64,000 bases of DNA. It comes from Acinetobacter sp. ANC 4470. Its GTDB lineage: Bacteria > Pseudomonadota > Gammaproteobacteria > Pseudomonadales > Moraxellaceae. A program made the position numbers and the translations under genes. A model generated the notes under the pieces. That model made no database searches. It had not been told where the DNA came from and worked only from the letters and a program-made list of their open reading frames with translations. The number at the start of each line of letters is the position of its first letter. The first letter of the stretch is position 1. Positions 26,017-36,195 of the stretch are shown one piece after another. The DNA lies in contig NZ_NEGC01000003.1 in assembly GCF_002135335.1 (NCBI RefSeq), forward strand, positions 1-64,000, read 5' to 3'.

Positions 26017-28221
26017 ATGTCACATATCTCAACTCAATTTGGTGTTGCTAAACCCACCCAATTTTCACCTTTAACTTTAGCGATTAAAGTTGCGCTTACT
26101 TATGCAATCAGCCAAGCTGCTTTTGCTGAAGAGTCAAGCACATCCTCAGTCAGCACCTTACAAACCATTACCTTACAAGCACAAGGTAACTGGTTAGAAA
26201 ATGCAAATGCTGAAAAAGTGCAAAAACATGCAGGTGCACGAACCATTATTGACCGTAAACGCTTAGATGAAACAGTATCTACATCCATTAAAGATGCTTT
26301 GCGCCAAGTTCCTGGTGTTCAAGTTCAAGAAAGTAACGGTACTGGCGGTAGCGACGTTTCCCTAAATATGGGCGTTCGCGGTTTAACTTCGCGCCTTTCT
26401 CCTCGTTCAACTGTACTCATGGATGGCGTACCGATGTCATTCGCGCCTTATGGTCAGCCACAGCTGTCTATGGCGCCTGTTTCTTTAGGCAATATTGAAT
26501 CTGTTGACGTAGTACGTGGCGCAGGTTCTGTACGTTTTGGGCCACAAAACGTAGGTGGTATTATTAACTTTGCAACTCGTAGTATTCCAGAAGAATTCTC
26601 AGGCTCTATTGGCTTAACCACAGAATATGCATCTGGTACAGATCAAAGCAAATTCAGCCCGAATCTTTTTGTCGGCGGTACCATGGAAAATGGCTTAGGC
26701 TTAGCCCTGCTATATTCAGGTACCAAAGGCAACAACTACCGTGAAAACAACAACAAAATTGATATTGATGATGTAATGCTGAAATCGTCTTACAGCATTA
26801 CAGATCAAGACCAGATTGCGTTAAATTTGCATCACTACGAGGGTCGTGGTGAAATGCCTGAAGGTTTAACTGCTGCACAATATGCAAAAAATCCGTATCA
26901 GTCCAACCAATATCGCAATTACTTTGCAGGTCGACGCTCAGATGTTTCTGTGAAATATAGCCACAAAGATGATGTGAATAACTTTGAAATCTTAGGCTAC
27001 TATGTCGATTCATTCCGTACCAGTGATCTTGAATCTGCTATCGCCAATACAACAAACAGCCGAATTAGTAACTCACCACGTGACTACAAATATTTTGGTA
27101 TAGAACCTCGTTATTCAAGAGCTTACTCATTGGGCGATATGAATAATGAAGTCACTGTCGGGTATCGTTATTTAGAAGAAGAAAGTTCTGAGTTTTCTGG
27201 GCGTACAGCACCATATAATACATTGACAGGTACGCCTGGCGAACGCCTTGCCAATACCACCAGTGACGGTGGTACCAAAGCACATGCAATCTATATTGAT
27301 AACCGTTTCGAACTTGGTCAATGGACCATTACACCTGGTGTGCGTTTTGAGTCGATTGATACCCACAATGACTTCAGTGCATACACCAATGGTGTATTGA
27401 ACAATACCGTTAACCCATCTATTAAATCTGAAGAGTTTTTACCTAGCTTAGCTCTGATGTTTAAAGCGACAGATCACTGGAACTTCTTTGCCAATGCGGG
27501 AGTTTCATTTGGCCCACAGCAATACAATCAATTAGCTCGTGCGGTCAATAATATTGCGCAATCCACAACAGATGGTCTGCACCCTGAAAAATCCAATAAC
27601 TATGAAATTGGCACCAAGTATTTAGGTAATGGCCTCAATGCTGAATTAACGGCGTTCTATTTAGATTTTGACAAAGAATTGATTCTAGAACGTGATGCAC
27701 AAAATAACGGCATTTGGACAGACTTAGGTGCGACTAGCCACAAAGGAGTTGAAGCTGGCCTAAGCTATGACTTTGGTTCAGTTGCTGATACGTTAGAAGG
27801 CTTAAAAGCTTACGGTAACTATACATTCACCAAAGCAGTCGCCGAAGCTGGCAACTTTGAAGGAAAAGACTTGCCATTCTATTCACGCCATGTTGCTAAT
27901 ATTGGCTTAGGCTATAAATATGATGCATGGAGCGTGAATGCTGATATGTTTGCTCAATCTAAGCAGCATTCCCCAGGTTCGGATAATGTTTATCAAACTG
28001 TAGAAACAGCCGATGGCCGCATAGGCGATATCCCAGGTTATTCAACTTTTGCAGTACGTACAGGCTATGACTTTGGTCAACAGCTAAGCGGTTTAAAAGT
28101 TGCGGCAGGGATTAAAAATGTATTTGATAAACAGTATTTCACCCGTTCATCTGACGCTACTGGCGGTAAATATGTAGGTCAGCCTCGTACTTTCTTCCTA
28201 CAAACTTCATTTGATTTCTAA
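26017..28221 (+). CDS. TonB-dependent outer-membrane receptor (FecA-like)
   Basis: A 734-residue outer-membrane receptor for an iron complex, powered by TonB. Signal peptide to about residue 37 (AISQAAFA-EES), TonB-box-like TLQTITLQA near 48-56, plug domain with ALRQVPGVQVQ, RGLTSRLSPRSTVLMDGVP and VDVVRGAGSVRFGPQNVGG, then a 22-strand barrel ending RTFFLQTSFDF with the terminal Phe. The plug features resemble ferric-dicitrate receptor FecA, but no N-terminal signalling domain and no fecIR genes are present, so substrate is uncertain. Confidence 0.9.
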   Translation: MSHISTQFGVAKPTQFSPLTLAIKVALTYAISQAAFAEESSTSSVSTLQTITLQAQGNWLENANAEKVQKHAGARTIIDRKRLDETVSTSIKDALRQVPGVQVQESNGTGGSDVSLNMGVRGLTSRLSPRSTVLMDGVPMSFAPYGQPQLSMAPVSLGNIESVDVVRGAGSVRFGPQNVGGIINFATRSIPEEFSGSIGLTTEYASGTDQSKFSPNLFVGGTMENGLGLALLYSGTKGNNYRENNNKIDIDDVMLKSSYSITDQDQIALNLHHYEGRGEMPEGLTAAQYAKNPYQSNQYRNYFAGRRSDVSVKYSHKDDVNNFEILGYYVDSFRTSDLESAIANTTNSRISNSPRDYKYFGIEPRYSRAYSLGDMNNEVTVGYRYLEEESSEFSGRTAPYNTLTGTPGERLANTTSDGGTKAHAIYIDNRFELGQWTITPGVRFESIDTHNDFSAYTNGVLNNTVNPSIKSEEFLPSLALMFKATDHWNFFANAGVSFGPQQYNQLARAVNNIAQSTTDGLHPEKSNNYEIGTKYLGNGLNAELTAFYLDFDKELILERDAQNNGIWTDLGATSHKGVEAGLSYDFGSVADTLEGLKAYGNYTFTKAVAEAGNFEGKDLPFYSRHVANIGLGYKYDAWSVNADMFAQSKQHSPGSDNVYQTVETADGRIGDIPGYSTFAVRTGYDFGQQLSGLKVAAGIKNVFDKQYFTRSSDATGGKYVGQPRTFFLQTSFDF

Positions 28222-28253
28222 TATTTTTATTATAAATTAAATTTCTACTCTCT

Positions 28254-28283
28254 AAAAAAGACTACAAATCTGTGGTCTTTTTT
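28254..28283. terminator. Terminator after the TonB receptor gene
   Basis: AAAAAAGACTACA (28254-28266) pairs with TGTGGTCTTTTTT (28271-28283) with one G-T pair. Confidence 0.85.
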
Positions 28284-28349
28284 TATGTCGTCATTTAATG
28301 ATTCTGATAGATTATCGGGTTATTTTTTCTCTTGGCATCAATTTTCATT

Positions 28350-28946
28350 ATGTCGCTTTCCGAATTAAATCTCAGCCTTTTTGAATGGATTAATGCATCC
28401 AGTCATGCGACTGATTGGATGATTGTTTTTGCAATTTTCATTGCCAATGATTTGTTTTACATCATGTTACTAATATTTTTATTTTTTTGGCTTAGAGGCA
28501 GTTTCGCCATAAAAAAACAAATAATTAAGGCTTTTATTTTTACCTGCGCGGCACTTTTGTTCAGCCAAATTATTTCTCATAGTTTTTATCATCCACGTCC
28601 TTTTATGATGGACGTTGGGCGTACTCTAATTTATCACTCACCCAATGGCTCTTTTCCCAGTGACCATATGCTAATTTTCAGCAGTATTGCCTTTGCATAT
28701 TTTTTCTCAGCAAAACGTTCCATTGGTATAATTTTAATAGCCATAGCATGGTTGGTTGCATGGTCACGGGTTTATTTGGGCGTGCACTTCCCTTTAGATA
28801 TGCTTGGGGCTTTTTTCCTTGCCTTTGTATTGAATTTTTTTGGTTTAGCTATATGGAATCAATACAAAGTAATGATTATGCAGTTTGTATTAAGAGTACA
28901 TTATTTTCTATTTAAGCCACTGATTGAAAAAGGTTATATCAAATAA
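28350..28946 (+). CDS. PAP2-family phosphatase (undecaprenyl-diphosphatase type)
   Basis: A 198-residue integral membrane phosphatase. The three PAP2 motifs are present: SFYHPRPF (the K-X6-RP-type region), PSDH in GSFPSDHMLIFS, and SRVYLGVHFPLDMLGA with the catalytic His. Five to six helices are predicted. By resemblance to BcrC/YbjG it may recycle undecaprenyl diphosphate for cell-wall synthesis. I start at the ATG at 28350; a TTG at 28332 is possible but lacks support. Confidence 0.85.
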   Translation: MSLSELNLSLFEWINASSHATDWMIVFAIFIANDLFYIMLLIFLFFWLRGSFAIKKQIIKAFIFTCAALLFSQIISHSFYHPRPFMMDVGRTLIYHSPNGSFPSDHMLIFSSIAFAYFFSAKRSIGIILIAIAWLVAWSRVYLGVHFPLDMLGAFFLAFVLNFFGLAIWNQYKVMIMQFVLRVHYFLFKPLIEKGYIK

Positions 28947-28960
28947 ATTTAGATTGCATA

Positions 28961-28991
28961 AAAAAAATCCCGCTCAAAAGCGGGATTTTTT
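28961..28991. terminator. Shared terminator between PAP2 and proB
   Basis: ATCCCGCT (28967-28974) pairs with AGCGGGAT (28979-28986) around CAAA, with A-run left and T-run right. It serves the two convergent genes. Confidence 0.92.
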
Positions 28992-29003
28992 ATGACGAAA
29001 TTT

Positions 29004-30137
29004 TTAGTAAATCGCCATATGGTCACGATGAATCATTTCTAAAGAACGCGCTTCACCTAAAACTTGATAAACTTTATCTGAAGACAAACCCTTCACGATG
29101 TCAGCCGAACGTGAACTAAAGTTGACACGTCCTACTGCCACACGACCACCTTGACTATCGACACATTCAACCACATCACCACGATCGAAATGTCCTTCCA
29201 CCGCTTTTACCCCGACTGGTAATAAACTACGGTGATTGTCTTTAATCGCATTTACGGCACCATCGTCTAAAACCAAACGACCGGCTGTTTGTAAATGCGC
29301 TGCTAACCATTGTTGATGTGCGGTCATACGGTCATTGTCTGTAATAAACAATGTTCCGAGCAACTCACCAGACATTAGGCGAGCAAGCACTTGATCACTT
29401 TCACCACTGGCAATTAGTGTTGGACAACCTGATTTCGCGGCTAAACGCGCTGCACGAACTTTGGTCAACATACCACCACGACCAAACTTCCCACCACCAC
29501 CAGCCATATCAAATAGGCTTTCATCCAATGCGCGAACGGTATGAAACAGTTTCGCATTCGGATTAGAACGTGGATCAGAATCAAACATACCTTGCTGATC
29601 GGTTAAGATAATAAGTAAATCGGCATGGACTTGCCCTGCAACCATAGCAGCTAAAGTATCGTTATCACCAAAGCGAATTTCGTCAGTCGACACAGTATCA
29701 TTTTCATTAATGACAGGAATCACCTGCCAATCAATTAAATGCTGTAAAGCATCGCAAGAGTTTAAATAACGACGACGGTCTGCTAAGTCATCATGGGTCA
29801 ATAAAACTTGCGCGGTTTGAATAGCATGCTTTTCTAATACGCTCGACCACGTTTGAATTAAGCCCATTTGACCAATAGCAGCACATGCCTGAAGACTCGG
29901 TAAATCAGTGGGTCGGTTGATCAATTTCATTCGAACCATACCTTCAGCCACAGCACCTGAAGACACTAGAATAATCTCGTGTCCTGCATTGTGTAGAACT
30001 GCAATTTGTTTCGCCCAATGCGAAATTGCTGCAATATCTAAACCTTGCCCATTTGCTGTGAGTAAAGATGATCCGATTTTAACAACGATTCGTTTGCAAT
30101 CCTTGAGCTGACGTTGCCCATCCACCACTTCTATCAT
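29004..30137 (-). CDS. proB: Glutamate 5-kinase
   Basis: The first step of proline synthesis, phosphorylating glutamate. The 377-residue protein has the amino-acid-kinase domain (VVKIGSSLL at 20-28; [20 protein letters not shown] in the centre; [18 protein letters not shown]) and a C-terminal PUA domain (about 285-370). It follows obgE by about 30 bases on the same strand, an arrangement common in Acinetobacter. Feedback inhibition by proline is expected from the family. Confidence 0.96.
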   Translation of the reverse strand: MIEVVDGQRQLKDCKRIVVKIGSSLLTANGQGLDIAAISHWAKQIAVLHNAGHEIILVSSGAVAEGMVRMKLINRPTDLPSLQACAAIGQMGLIQTWSSVLEKHAIQTAQVLLTHDDLADRRRYLNSCDALQHLIDWQVIPVINENDTVSTDEIRFGDNDTLAAMVAGQVHADLLIILTDQQGMFDSDPRSNPNAKLFHTVRALDESLFDMAGGGGKFGRGGMLTKVRAARLAAKSGCPTLIASGESDQVLARLMSGELLGTLFITDNDRMTAHQQWLAAHLQTAGRLVLDDGAVNAIKDNHRSLLPVGVKAVEGHFDRGDVVECVDSQGGRVAVGRVNFSSRSADIVKGLSSDKVYQVLGEARSLEMIHRDHMAIY

Positions 30138-30167
30138 CTTGTCCTCAGTTACTCATATTTTCAGAGC

Positions 30168-31385
30168 TTAACGTACGTAAAACACTTCCATATTGCTATC
30201 ATCATCGCCATCTTCATCATCTTCATCATCGTCCAACAGACCTTCAAGACGTTGTTGACGACGCATTTCACGATAAGCTTCTTTCGCCGCAATAGTTTGT
30301 TCACGTGTTTCAGCTTCAAGCTGATCACGGAATGCTTTCATTTCTGCAGCGTATTCAGGATCTTCAACTTCACGTTCGCGTTGTTGCTCAATTTCATCCA
30401 TCAAGTAGTACACAACATCTTTGGTGCCTTCCGACATCAAGCCAGAAGTCTGGAATACTGGACCTTCCCACTGAATTTCATCAAGAATATGCTGACACCA
30501 TTCTTCACGAGTTGACTCATCAAGTTGATCGACTTTATTCAACACCAATACCACTGGCAATTTCGCCAAAGTTGGAGAGAATTTTTTCAATTCCTCCACA
30601 ATTGCTTTGGCGTTATATGCTGGGTCTGAACCATCAATCGGTTGAACATCAACAATGTGCAACAAGATACGCGTACGTGCCAAATGTTTAAGGAAACGAA
30701 TACCTAAACCTGCACCCTCAGAAGCACCTTCGATCAAACCTGGAATATCGGCCATTACGAATGAACGGTGACTATCGGCATCGACCACACCTAAGTTCGG
30801 TACCATTGTGGTAAACGGATAATCTGCAACTTTTGGTTTTGCAGCCGATACAGCACGGATAAAGGTCGATTTACCTGCATTTGGCATACCCAGTAAGCCA
30901 ACATCCGCAAGAACTTTAAGTTCTAAACGAATTTCACGGAACTCACCTTTAATACCATGGGTGCATTTACGCGGTGAACGGTTCGTCGATGATTTAAAGT
31001 GAGTATTACCCAAACCACCTTGACCACCTGCGGCAACCATGACACGTTGACCATCAGTGACTAAATCCCCGATGATATCGCCAGATTCTACATCGACAAT
31101 TGTTGTTCCTACTGGAACCTTTAATATGGTGTCTTCACCGCCACGGCCTGCGCAGTTCGCACCACGACCATTTTTAGCACGTTCCGCACGGAATCTACGT
31201 GTATAACGATAATCTACGAGTGTACTGGTGTCATTGTTTGCTTCAACATAAATACAGCCACCACGCCCACCATCACCACCATCTGGACCACCAAATGGTA
31301 CGAATTTTTCACGGCGAAAACTGGCTACGCCATTGCCACCGTCGCCAGCCTCTACGGTAATGACTGCTTCATCAACAAAGCGCAT
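30168..31385 (-). CDS. obgE: GTPase ObgE/CgtA
   Basis: An essential ribosome-assembly and stress-response GTPase. The N-terminal glycine-rich Obg fold (1-158) starts [19 protein letters not shown]. The G domain has G1 [10 protein letters not shown], switch and G3 [16 protein letters not shown], and G4 NKVDQL. The tail is very acidic ([15 protein letters not shown]). 405 residues. It starts the obgE-proB unit; rplU and rpmA, often upstream elsewhere, are not next to it here. Confidence 0.96.
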   Translation of the reverse strand: MRFVDEAVITVEAGDGGNGVASFRREKFVPFGGPDGGDGGRGGCIYVEANNDTSTLVDYRYTRRFRAERAKNGRGANCAGRGGEDTILKVPVGTTIVDVESGDIIGDLVTDGQRVMVAAGGQGGLGNTHFKSSTNRSPRKCTHGIKGEFREIRLELKVLADVGLLGMPNAGKSTFIRAVSAAKPKVADYPFTTMVPNLGVVDADSHRSFVMADIPGLIEGASEGAGLGIRFLKHLARTRILLHIVDVQPIDGSDPAYNAKAIVEELKKFSPTLAKLPVVLVLNKVDQLDESTREEWCQHILDEIQWEGPVFQTSGLMSEGTKDVVYYLMDEIEQQREREVEDPEYAAEMKAFRDQLEAETREQTIAAKEAYREMRRQQRLEGLLDDDEDDEDGDDDSNMEVFYVR

Positions 31386-31922
31386 ACTGCCAATCCTCTA
31401 AATACTTTAAAACCGCATATTCTGCCATATTTTAAAGAATTTCTCGAATAGTATTATTCAGCATTACATGATTTTTAGTCATGCCAAGACCATTTCCCCT
31501 ACGGCTTAGCCTATATTGCGGACTTCATTTCAATTAAGTCGATACAAAAGCAAAGTGAAACATCAGCTTATTTCTGCAAATGATGATTCACTGATGTTAG
31601 ACAGTGATGAAGTCATATGTATTACGAAGTTTAAATGACCGTTACGCAGGTATTTGGTTAGATTGAGCGAACGTCCTTGTATACAGTCCAATGGGGTGGC
31701 GTGCATGCCAACCATCTGCGAAATTAATGTTTTCTATGGTTTAATTGGATAGATTTACCTGTACGATAAATCTTGCCTGATCTTTCTCCAAATCAGCCCA
31801 TAAAACAAAATCATTTTGCTCTTTTCTTCTTAATGAATATTTTAACTTTGATCAAATTCAAATAGCTTTATGCAGCTTCAAAAGCTTCGCCAAACTCAGG
31901 CATGATCGTTTCAGAGCAACAT
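31386..31922. other. Non-coding region between obgE and the HxlR gene
   Basis: About 540 bases with no intact gene. On the minus strand a short open stretch at about 31870-31920 reads ...CSETIMPEFGEAFEAA then stop, which looks like the tail of a lost protein-coding gene, but I cannot name it. No RNA gene or terminator is recognised. Confidence 0.45.
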
Positions 31923-32306
31923 TTACAATGATGGCGTAGTACGTTGTTTATTTTCCATAATCTCAGGCAAATTGCGTTCAATCCAGCCAATCAAATGATT
32001 CAATTTTTCTGCGGCTTGTGAGCCTAAAATCGTCAGTTGATATTCAACTTTCGGCGGTACAACAGGATAAACCGTACGGATCAGAAAGCCATCTTTCTCT
32101 AATACCCTCAAGGTTTGAGCCAACATTTTTTCACTCACCCCGTCTATGCGCTGTCTTAACTCACTAAAACGATGGATACCATCACTTAAACAGCGCAAAA
32201 CCAACACCGACCATTTGGTGGTTAAATGTTCTAATATTTCACGTGAAGGACACTCATTGGATAAAACCTGTCCAAGTAAATTACTCGTTGCATAGTTAAT
32301 CATCAT
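31923..32306 (-). CDS. HxlR-family transcriptional regulator
   Basis: A 127-residue winged-helix regulator: CPSREILEHLTTKWSVLVLR at the start (Cys near residue 19 as in redox-sensing HxlR proteins), RFSELRQRIDGVSEKMLAQT as the recognition helices and YPVVPPKVEYQLT as the wing. It is divergent from the qorB-like gene, the same arrangement as E. coli ytfH-ytfG. It probably represses that gene via the palindrome at 32345-32361 in response to quinones or electrophiles. The second Met (32303) has better spacing to GGAGAG. Confidence 0.88.
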   Translation of the reverse strand: MMINYATSNLLGQVLSNECPSREILEHLTTKWSVLVLRCLSDGIHRFSELRQRIDGVSEKMLAQTLRVLEKDGFLIRTVYPVVPPKVEYQLTILGSQAAEKLNHLIGWIERNLPEIMENKQRTTPSL

Positions 32307-32344
32307 TTCTCTCCAAATCGAAACAAGCTTACTTTTGGGTACGT

Positions 32345-32361
32345 ACTTACATTAGGTAAGT
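32345..32361. promoter_or_regulatory. Candidate HxlR operator
   Basis: A perfect inverted repeat ACTTAC (32345-32350) / GTAAGT (32356-32361) with 5-base spacer ATTAG lies between the divergent HxlR and qorB-like genes. HxlR-type regulators bind short palindromes of this kind. A further GTACGTAC overlaps it on the left. Confidence 0.55.
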
Positions 32362-32419
32362 TAGTGTATTAAGATAAAAACATCAAGTATACAAAATAAA
32401 CAAATTAGAGGTTAGTCAA

Positions 32420-33276
32420 ATGAAAATTGCCATCACAGGTGCAACGGGTCAGCTCGGTCAATTGGTTATTCATGCACTGTTAAAAACACGGCTGCGACCA
32501 ATATTGTGGCATTGGTTAGAAATGAATCCAAGGCTGCCGCTTTAAAAGCAAAAGGAATTGAACTGCGTCTGTTTGATTATGACACACCTGCAACTTTAGC
32601 TTCTGCATTATCTGGAGTTGATAAACTGTTACTTATTTCAGCCAATGAAATTGGTCGTCGTACACCACAACATAAAGCAGTCATTGATGCTGCTCAACAC
32701 GCAGGTGTTCCCTATATTGCCTATACCAGTTTGCTCAATGCAGATCATTCGCTACTCGGTTTAGCACAAGAACACCGTGAAACTGAAAACCTAATTAAAG
32801 CCAGCGGCTTGCAGTACACCTTCTTACGTAACAATTGGTATAGTGAAAACTATTTAGCAGGTGTCACCCACACCGTTGAAATCGGTACGCTGTATGGTGC
32901 AGCAGGCGCAGGAAAAATTAGTTCAGCGGCACGTGCCGACTATGCCGAAGCAGCAGCAAAAGTGCTAACGACATCTGGACATGAAAATAAAACCTATGAG
33001 CTTGCAGGCTCGACCAGTTTTACATTGGCAGATTTAGCAGGTGATATTGCTAATGTTTCAGGAAAAGACATTACTTATCAAAACCTCAGTGCTGCAGATT
33101 ACACCCAAGCTTTAACACAGGCAGGCTTAGCTGCTGGCTTAGTCGATATCATTGTCGATGCAGAGATACAGACCCAAAAAGGTGCCATGTTTAGTAAAAG
33201 TAAAGACTTAGAGCAACTTATTGGGCATCAAACTACACCGATTAAAGAACAAGTTGCAGCGATTTTAAAAGCGTAG
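32420..33276 (+). pseudogene. NAD(P)H-binding (QorB/YtfG-type) oxidoreductase, frameshifted
   Basis: An atypical short-chain (NmrA-like) NAD(P)H:quinone oxidoreductase. The ATG at 32420 has a good GAGG site and encodes MKIAITGATGQLGQLVIHAL with the dinucleotide-binding GATGQLG motif. At about 32482-32491 (A-run, AAAAACACG) one base is missing: frame 1 stops being sensible and the +1 frame continues as NIVALVRNESKAAALKAKG to the end at 33276. Restoring one base gives a continuous family-length protein of about 285 residues. Either a recent inactivation or a sequencing indel in a homopolymer. The internal frame 32506-33276 lacks the cofactor motif. Confidence 0.85.
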
Positions 33277-33365
33277 TTGTTCCGTTATTAATCTCCACAC
33301 CCTCTCCTTTTTAAAGACTGACTTTTATTAAAAGAAGGAAAAGCCTTCCCTCAATATTAGACAAA

Positions 33366-33394
33366 AAAAAGAGCCTCATATGAGGCTCTTTTTT
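33366..33394. terminator. Terminator between qorB-like gene and gap
   Basis: GAGCCTCAT and ATGAGGCTC form a perfect palindrome (33371-33388) with A-run before and T-run after, serving the convergent genes. Confidence 0.92.
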
Positions 33395-33407
33395 ACTGCT
33401 TTACAAA

Positions 33408-34865
33408 TTATGCATTCTTTTCAGCAGGAACTTTTGGATAGCTCACGCCACACATTTGTTCAGCAATACGTAATACTTGGCAGCTATAACCCACTTCATT
33501 GTCATACCAAACATAAGCAGTTAAGCGCGTACCTGAAGTGATGGTTGCTTGCGCATCAAATACACCCGCAGTACGTGAACCGATAAAGTCAGAAGATACA
33601 ACTTCAGTCGAATTTGTATAACCAATTTGACCTTGAAGGCTTGAATTGATTGAAATTTGACGAATGTATTCATTCACTTCTTCACGATCAACTTCTTTCT
33701 CAAGGGTTAAGTTAAGAATAGCCAGTGAAACGTTTGGAGTTGGAACACGTACAGAGTTACCCGTCAACTTCCCTTTAAGTGCAGGAAGTGCTTTTGCAAC
33801 CGCTTTAGCAGCACCCGTTTCAGTAATGACCATGTTCAAAGTCGCAGCACGACCACGGCGATCTGCACTGTGGTAGTTGTCGATTAAGTTTTGATCATTC
33901 GTGAAAGAGTGAACAGTTTCAACGTGACCATTAAGCACTTTGTATTTGTCATCTAACACTTTTAATACTGGTGTAATGGCATTTGTGGTGCAGCTTGCAG
34001 CAGAAATAATTTTGTCTTCATCTAAGATGTCAGTATGGTTTACGCCGTAAACAACATTTTTCATTTCGCCTTTACTTGGAGCAGTCAATACCACACGAGC
34101 AACGCCTGGGCATTTCAAGTGTTGAGCAAGACCTTCTGCATCACGCCATTTACCTGTGTTATCAATCACTAAAGCATTATTGATACCATAAGCAGTGTAA
34201 TCCACTTCAGCAGGACTAGACGCATAAATCACTTTAATGAAGTTACCATTGGCAATGATCGCTTCATTCGCTTCATCTACAGAAATAGTCCCTGAAAATG
34301 GACCATGGATTGAGTCACGACGAAGTAAAGACGCACGTTTTTCTAAATCACCATCAGATGATTTACGAACCACAATGGCTTTAAGGTTTAAACCACGACC
34401 AAGACCAGATTGACCAATGATTAAACGTGCAAGAATACGACCAATACGACCGAAACCATAAAGAACAACGTCTTTAGGTTCAACAGTTTCAGCATTACCT
34501 TTTAAAGATTCTACTGCTTGCGCAACAAAAGCGTCGATATCGCCGCCTTTTTCTTTAAATTCAACGGCTAGTTTACCTAGATCGATTTCAGCAGAACCGA
34601 TATTTTCAACTTTAGCTAAAGCTTCTAAAATTGGGAAAGTGCTAACCACTGAAAGCTCAACGTCCATAACACGTGTACGGCGATGCGCTTTTAAAATTTG
34701 GATTACTGAACGGTTAACCAAAGAACGACCGTATACAGAAGTCACGATATTTTTTTCACGATATAACTGACCAATTAAGGCAATCATATGCTCCGCGATT
34801 TCTTCACGGTTTTTCCAGCGACCTTGATGCTCTGCATGTAGGGCGATGATAGTGTCTTTGCTCAC
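33408..34865 (-). CDS. gap: Glyceraldehyde-3-phosphate dehydrogenase, long form
   Basis: It oxidises glyceraldehyde-3-phosphate or runs the reverse gluconeogenic step. The Rossmann motif DVVLYGFGRIGRILARL begins only near residue 131, because the protein carries an N-terminal helical extension of about 125 residues absent from standard GAPDH (about 335). The catalytic Cys lies in SAASCTTNAITP and the phosphate site in RRGRAATLNM. 485 residues. The long form is usual in Acinetobacter and some other gamma-proteobacteria. Single-gene unit. Confidence 0.92.
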   Translation of the reverse strand: MSKDTIIALHAEHQGRWKNREEIAEHMIALIGQLYREKNIVTSVYGRSLVNRSVIQILKAHRRTRVMDVELSVVSTFPILEALAKVENIGSAEIDLGKLAVEFKEKGGDIDAFVAQAVESLKGNAETVEPKDVVLYGFGRIGRILARLIIGQSGLGRGLNLKAIVVRKSSDGDLEKRASLLRRDSIHGPFSGTISVDEANEAIIANGNFIKVIYASSPAEVDYTAYGINNALVIDNTGKWRDAEGLAQHLKCPGVARVVLTAPSKGEMKNVVYGVNHTDILDEDKIISAASCTTNAITPVLKVLDDKYKVLNGHVETVHSFTNDQNLIDNYHSADRRGRAATLNMVITETGAAKAVAKALPALKGKLTGNSVRVPTPNVSLAILNLTLEKEVDREEVNEYIRQISINSSLQGQIGYTNSTEVVSSDFIGSRTAGVFDAQATITSGTRLTAYVWYDNEVGYSCQVLRIAEQMCGVSYPKVPAEKNA

Positions 34866-35115
34866 AGATACGTCCTCTAATTAATTGTATATCTAGGCAT
34901 AAATTTCAAAACCCGACAATTGTAAAGGAATTATCGGGAAGTTTGAATCAAAAGCTGATCCAGACTTGGCTATTTTCCTACATATTCATTATAAATTGAC
35001 AAAATAGTTGTAATTATTTTTATATCAAAAGCGCTAAAACATTTCATTTCCTGCAAAACGAGTCAATTACACTCAGATGTTGTTTTATCAAACAACACTC
35101 AAAGCATAAAACCCA
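34866..35115. other. Gap promoter region and 3' region of rarD
   Basis: About 250 bases without a gene. AT-rich near 34990-35060; no recognised regulatory element. Confidence 0.4.
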
Positions 35116-36045
35116 TCACTTTAAGCGCTCTTGGTAATTTTCAAGATTTTTAGACAATGCTTTCTGCTTTTGTTGTTGTTTCACGAGATGAATCGAACCT
35201 TCAACGATGAGCAGTAATACCGCAAACCAAATTGGAATATAAGTAAACCATTCAGCCGCTTCAACTCTTTCACCTAAAACAATAGAGGCGAAGGCAAGTA
35301 ATACAGGCTCTAAATAGCTTAATAATCCAAAGATGACAAAAGGTAAATAACGACTCGCCAACATGTAACTTCCTAGTCCAAATGCACTTAAAAAGCCCAA
35401 CCCCAAGATCGCCAAAATTAAATGTGGAAACTGTGCAATGAGGTTAAATGAGTCGCTATAAATCGTTGCTAGATAGATTGCAACAGGCAGAATTAAAAAC
35501 AAATCCCACCAGAAACCACCCAAATGATCCGTTTTAAAAGCACGTCTTAAGAAGAAATAAATAGGATAAGCCACAGCAACATAAGCCGTTTCCCATGCAA
35601 TACTGCCGATACGCCATAATTCATGTCCAACGCCCATGCAGGCAAATAGGACTGCAGCAATTTGCCATTTGGACAACTTTTCTTTGTAAATCACACAGCC
35701 AATCAGCACCATGACCAAGGGTAGTAAAAAGTATCCTAATGAGACTTCTAAACCGCGTCCATTCATCGGTCCCCACAAAAACAGCCAAAGCTGCGTGGTA
35801 CACAATACTGAACTAATGATCAACCAAATAAACAAAGAAGGTTGCTTAAAAATACGTTTAAAAATTTCGATGATATGTTTTAAATCACCGCTCCACCACA
35901 TAAATAAAGTCAGGAACGGCAGCGTTGCCAACATACGCCAAGCAAAAGTTTGTTCACTATCTAGTGGTTTTAAAAACTGGGTATAAAAATACAAAATACC
36001 AAAAGTGATAGATGCCAATACAGACAATGCTACGCCTTTATACAT
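35116..36045 (-). CDS. rarD: EamA-family transporter, RarD type
   Basis: A 309-residue inner-membrane protein with ten predicted helices of the EamA/DMT fold. RarD features: start GVALSVLASITFGILYFYTQ, EQTFAWRMLATLPFLTL, and the C-terminal LSYLEPVLLAFASIVLGERV. RarD proteins are putative permeases linked to chloramphenicol sensitivity in Pseudomonas; the substrate is unknown. Stands alone. Confidence 0.88.
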   Translation of the reverse strand: MYKGVALSVLASITFGILYFYTQFLKPLDSEQTFAWRMLATLPFLTLFMWWSGDLKHIIEIFKRIFKQPSLFIWLIISSVLCTTQLWLFLWGPMNGRGLEVSLGYFLLPLVMVLIGCVIYKEKLSKWQIAAVLFACMGVGHELWRIGSIAWETAYVAVAYPIYFFLRRAFKTDHLGGFWWDLFLILPVAIYLATIYSDSFNLIAQFPHLILAILGLGFLSAFGLGSYMLASRYLPFVIFGLLSYLEPVLLAFASIVLGERVEAAEWFTYIPIWFAVLLLIVEGSIHLVKQQQKQKALSKNLENYQERLK

Positions 36046-36195
36046 CTTTCATCTCTAAACTTATGTCATCTGTATTATAAACATTTCACTCTGATAAAAC
36101 TTGATCATTCATCTTTCAATCTGACTATTCAATAAAAAAAACATGCCGAAAACATGGTTTGATCATGAGATTACGCCCAACTTTAAAAGAATATA

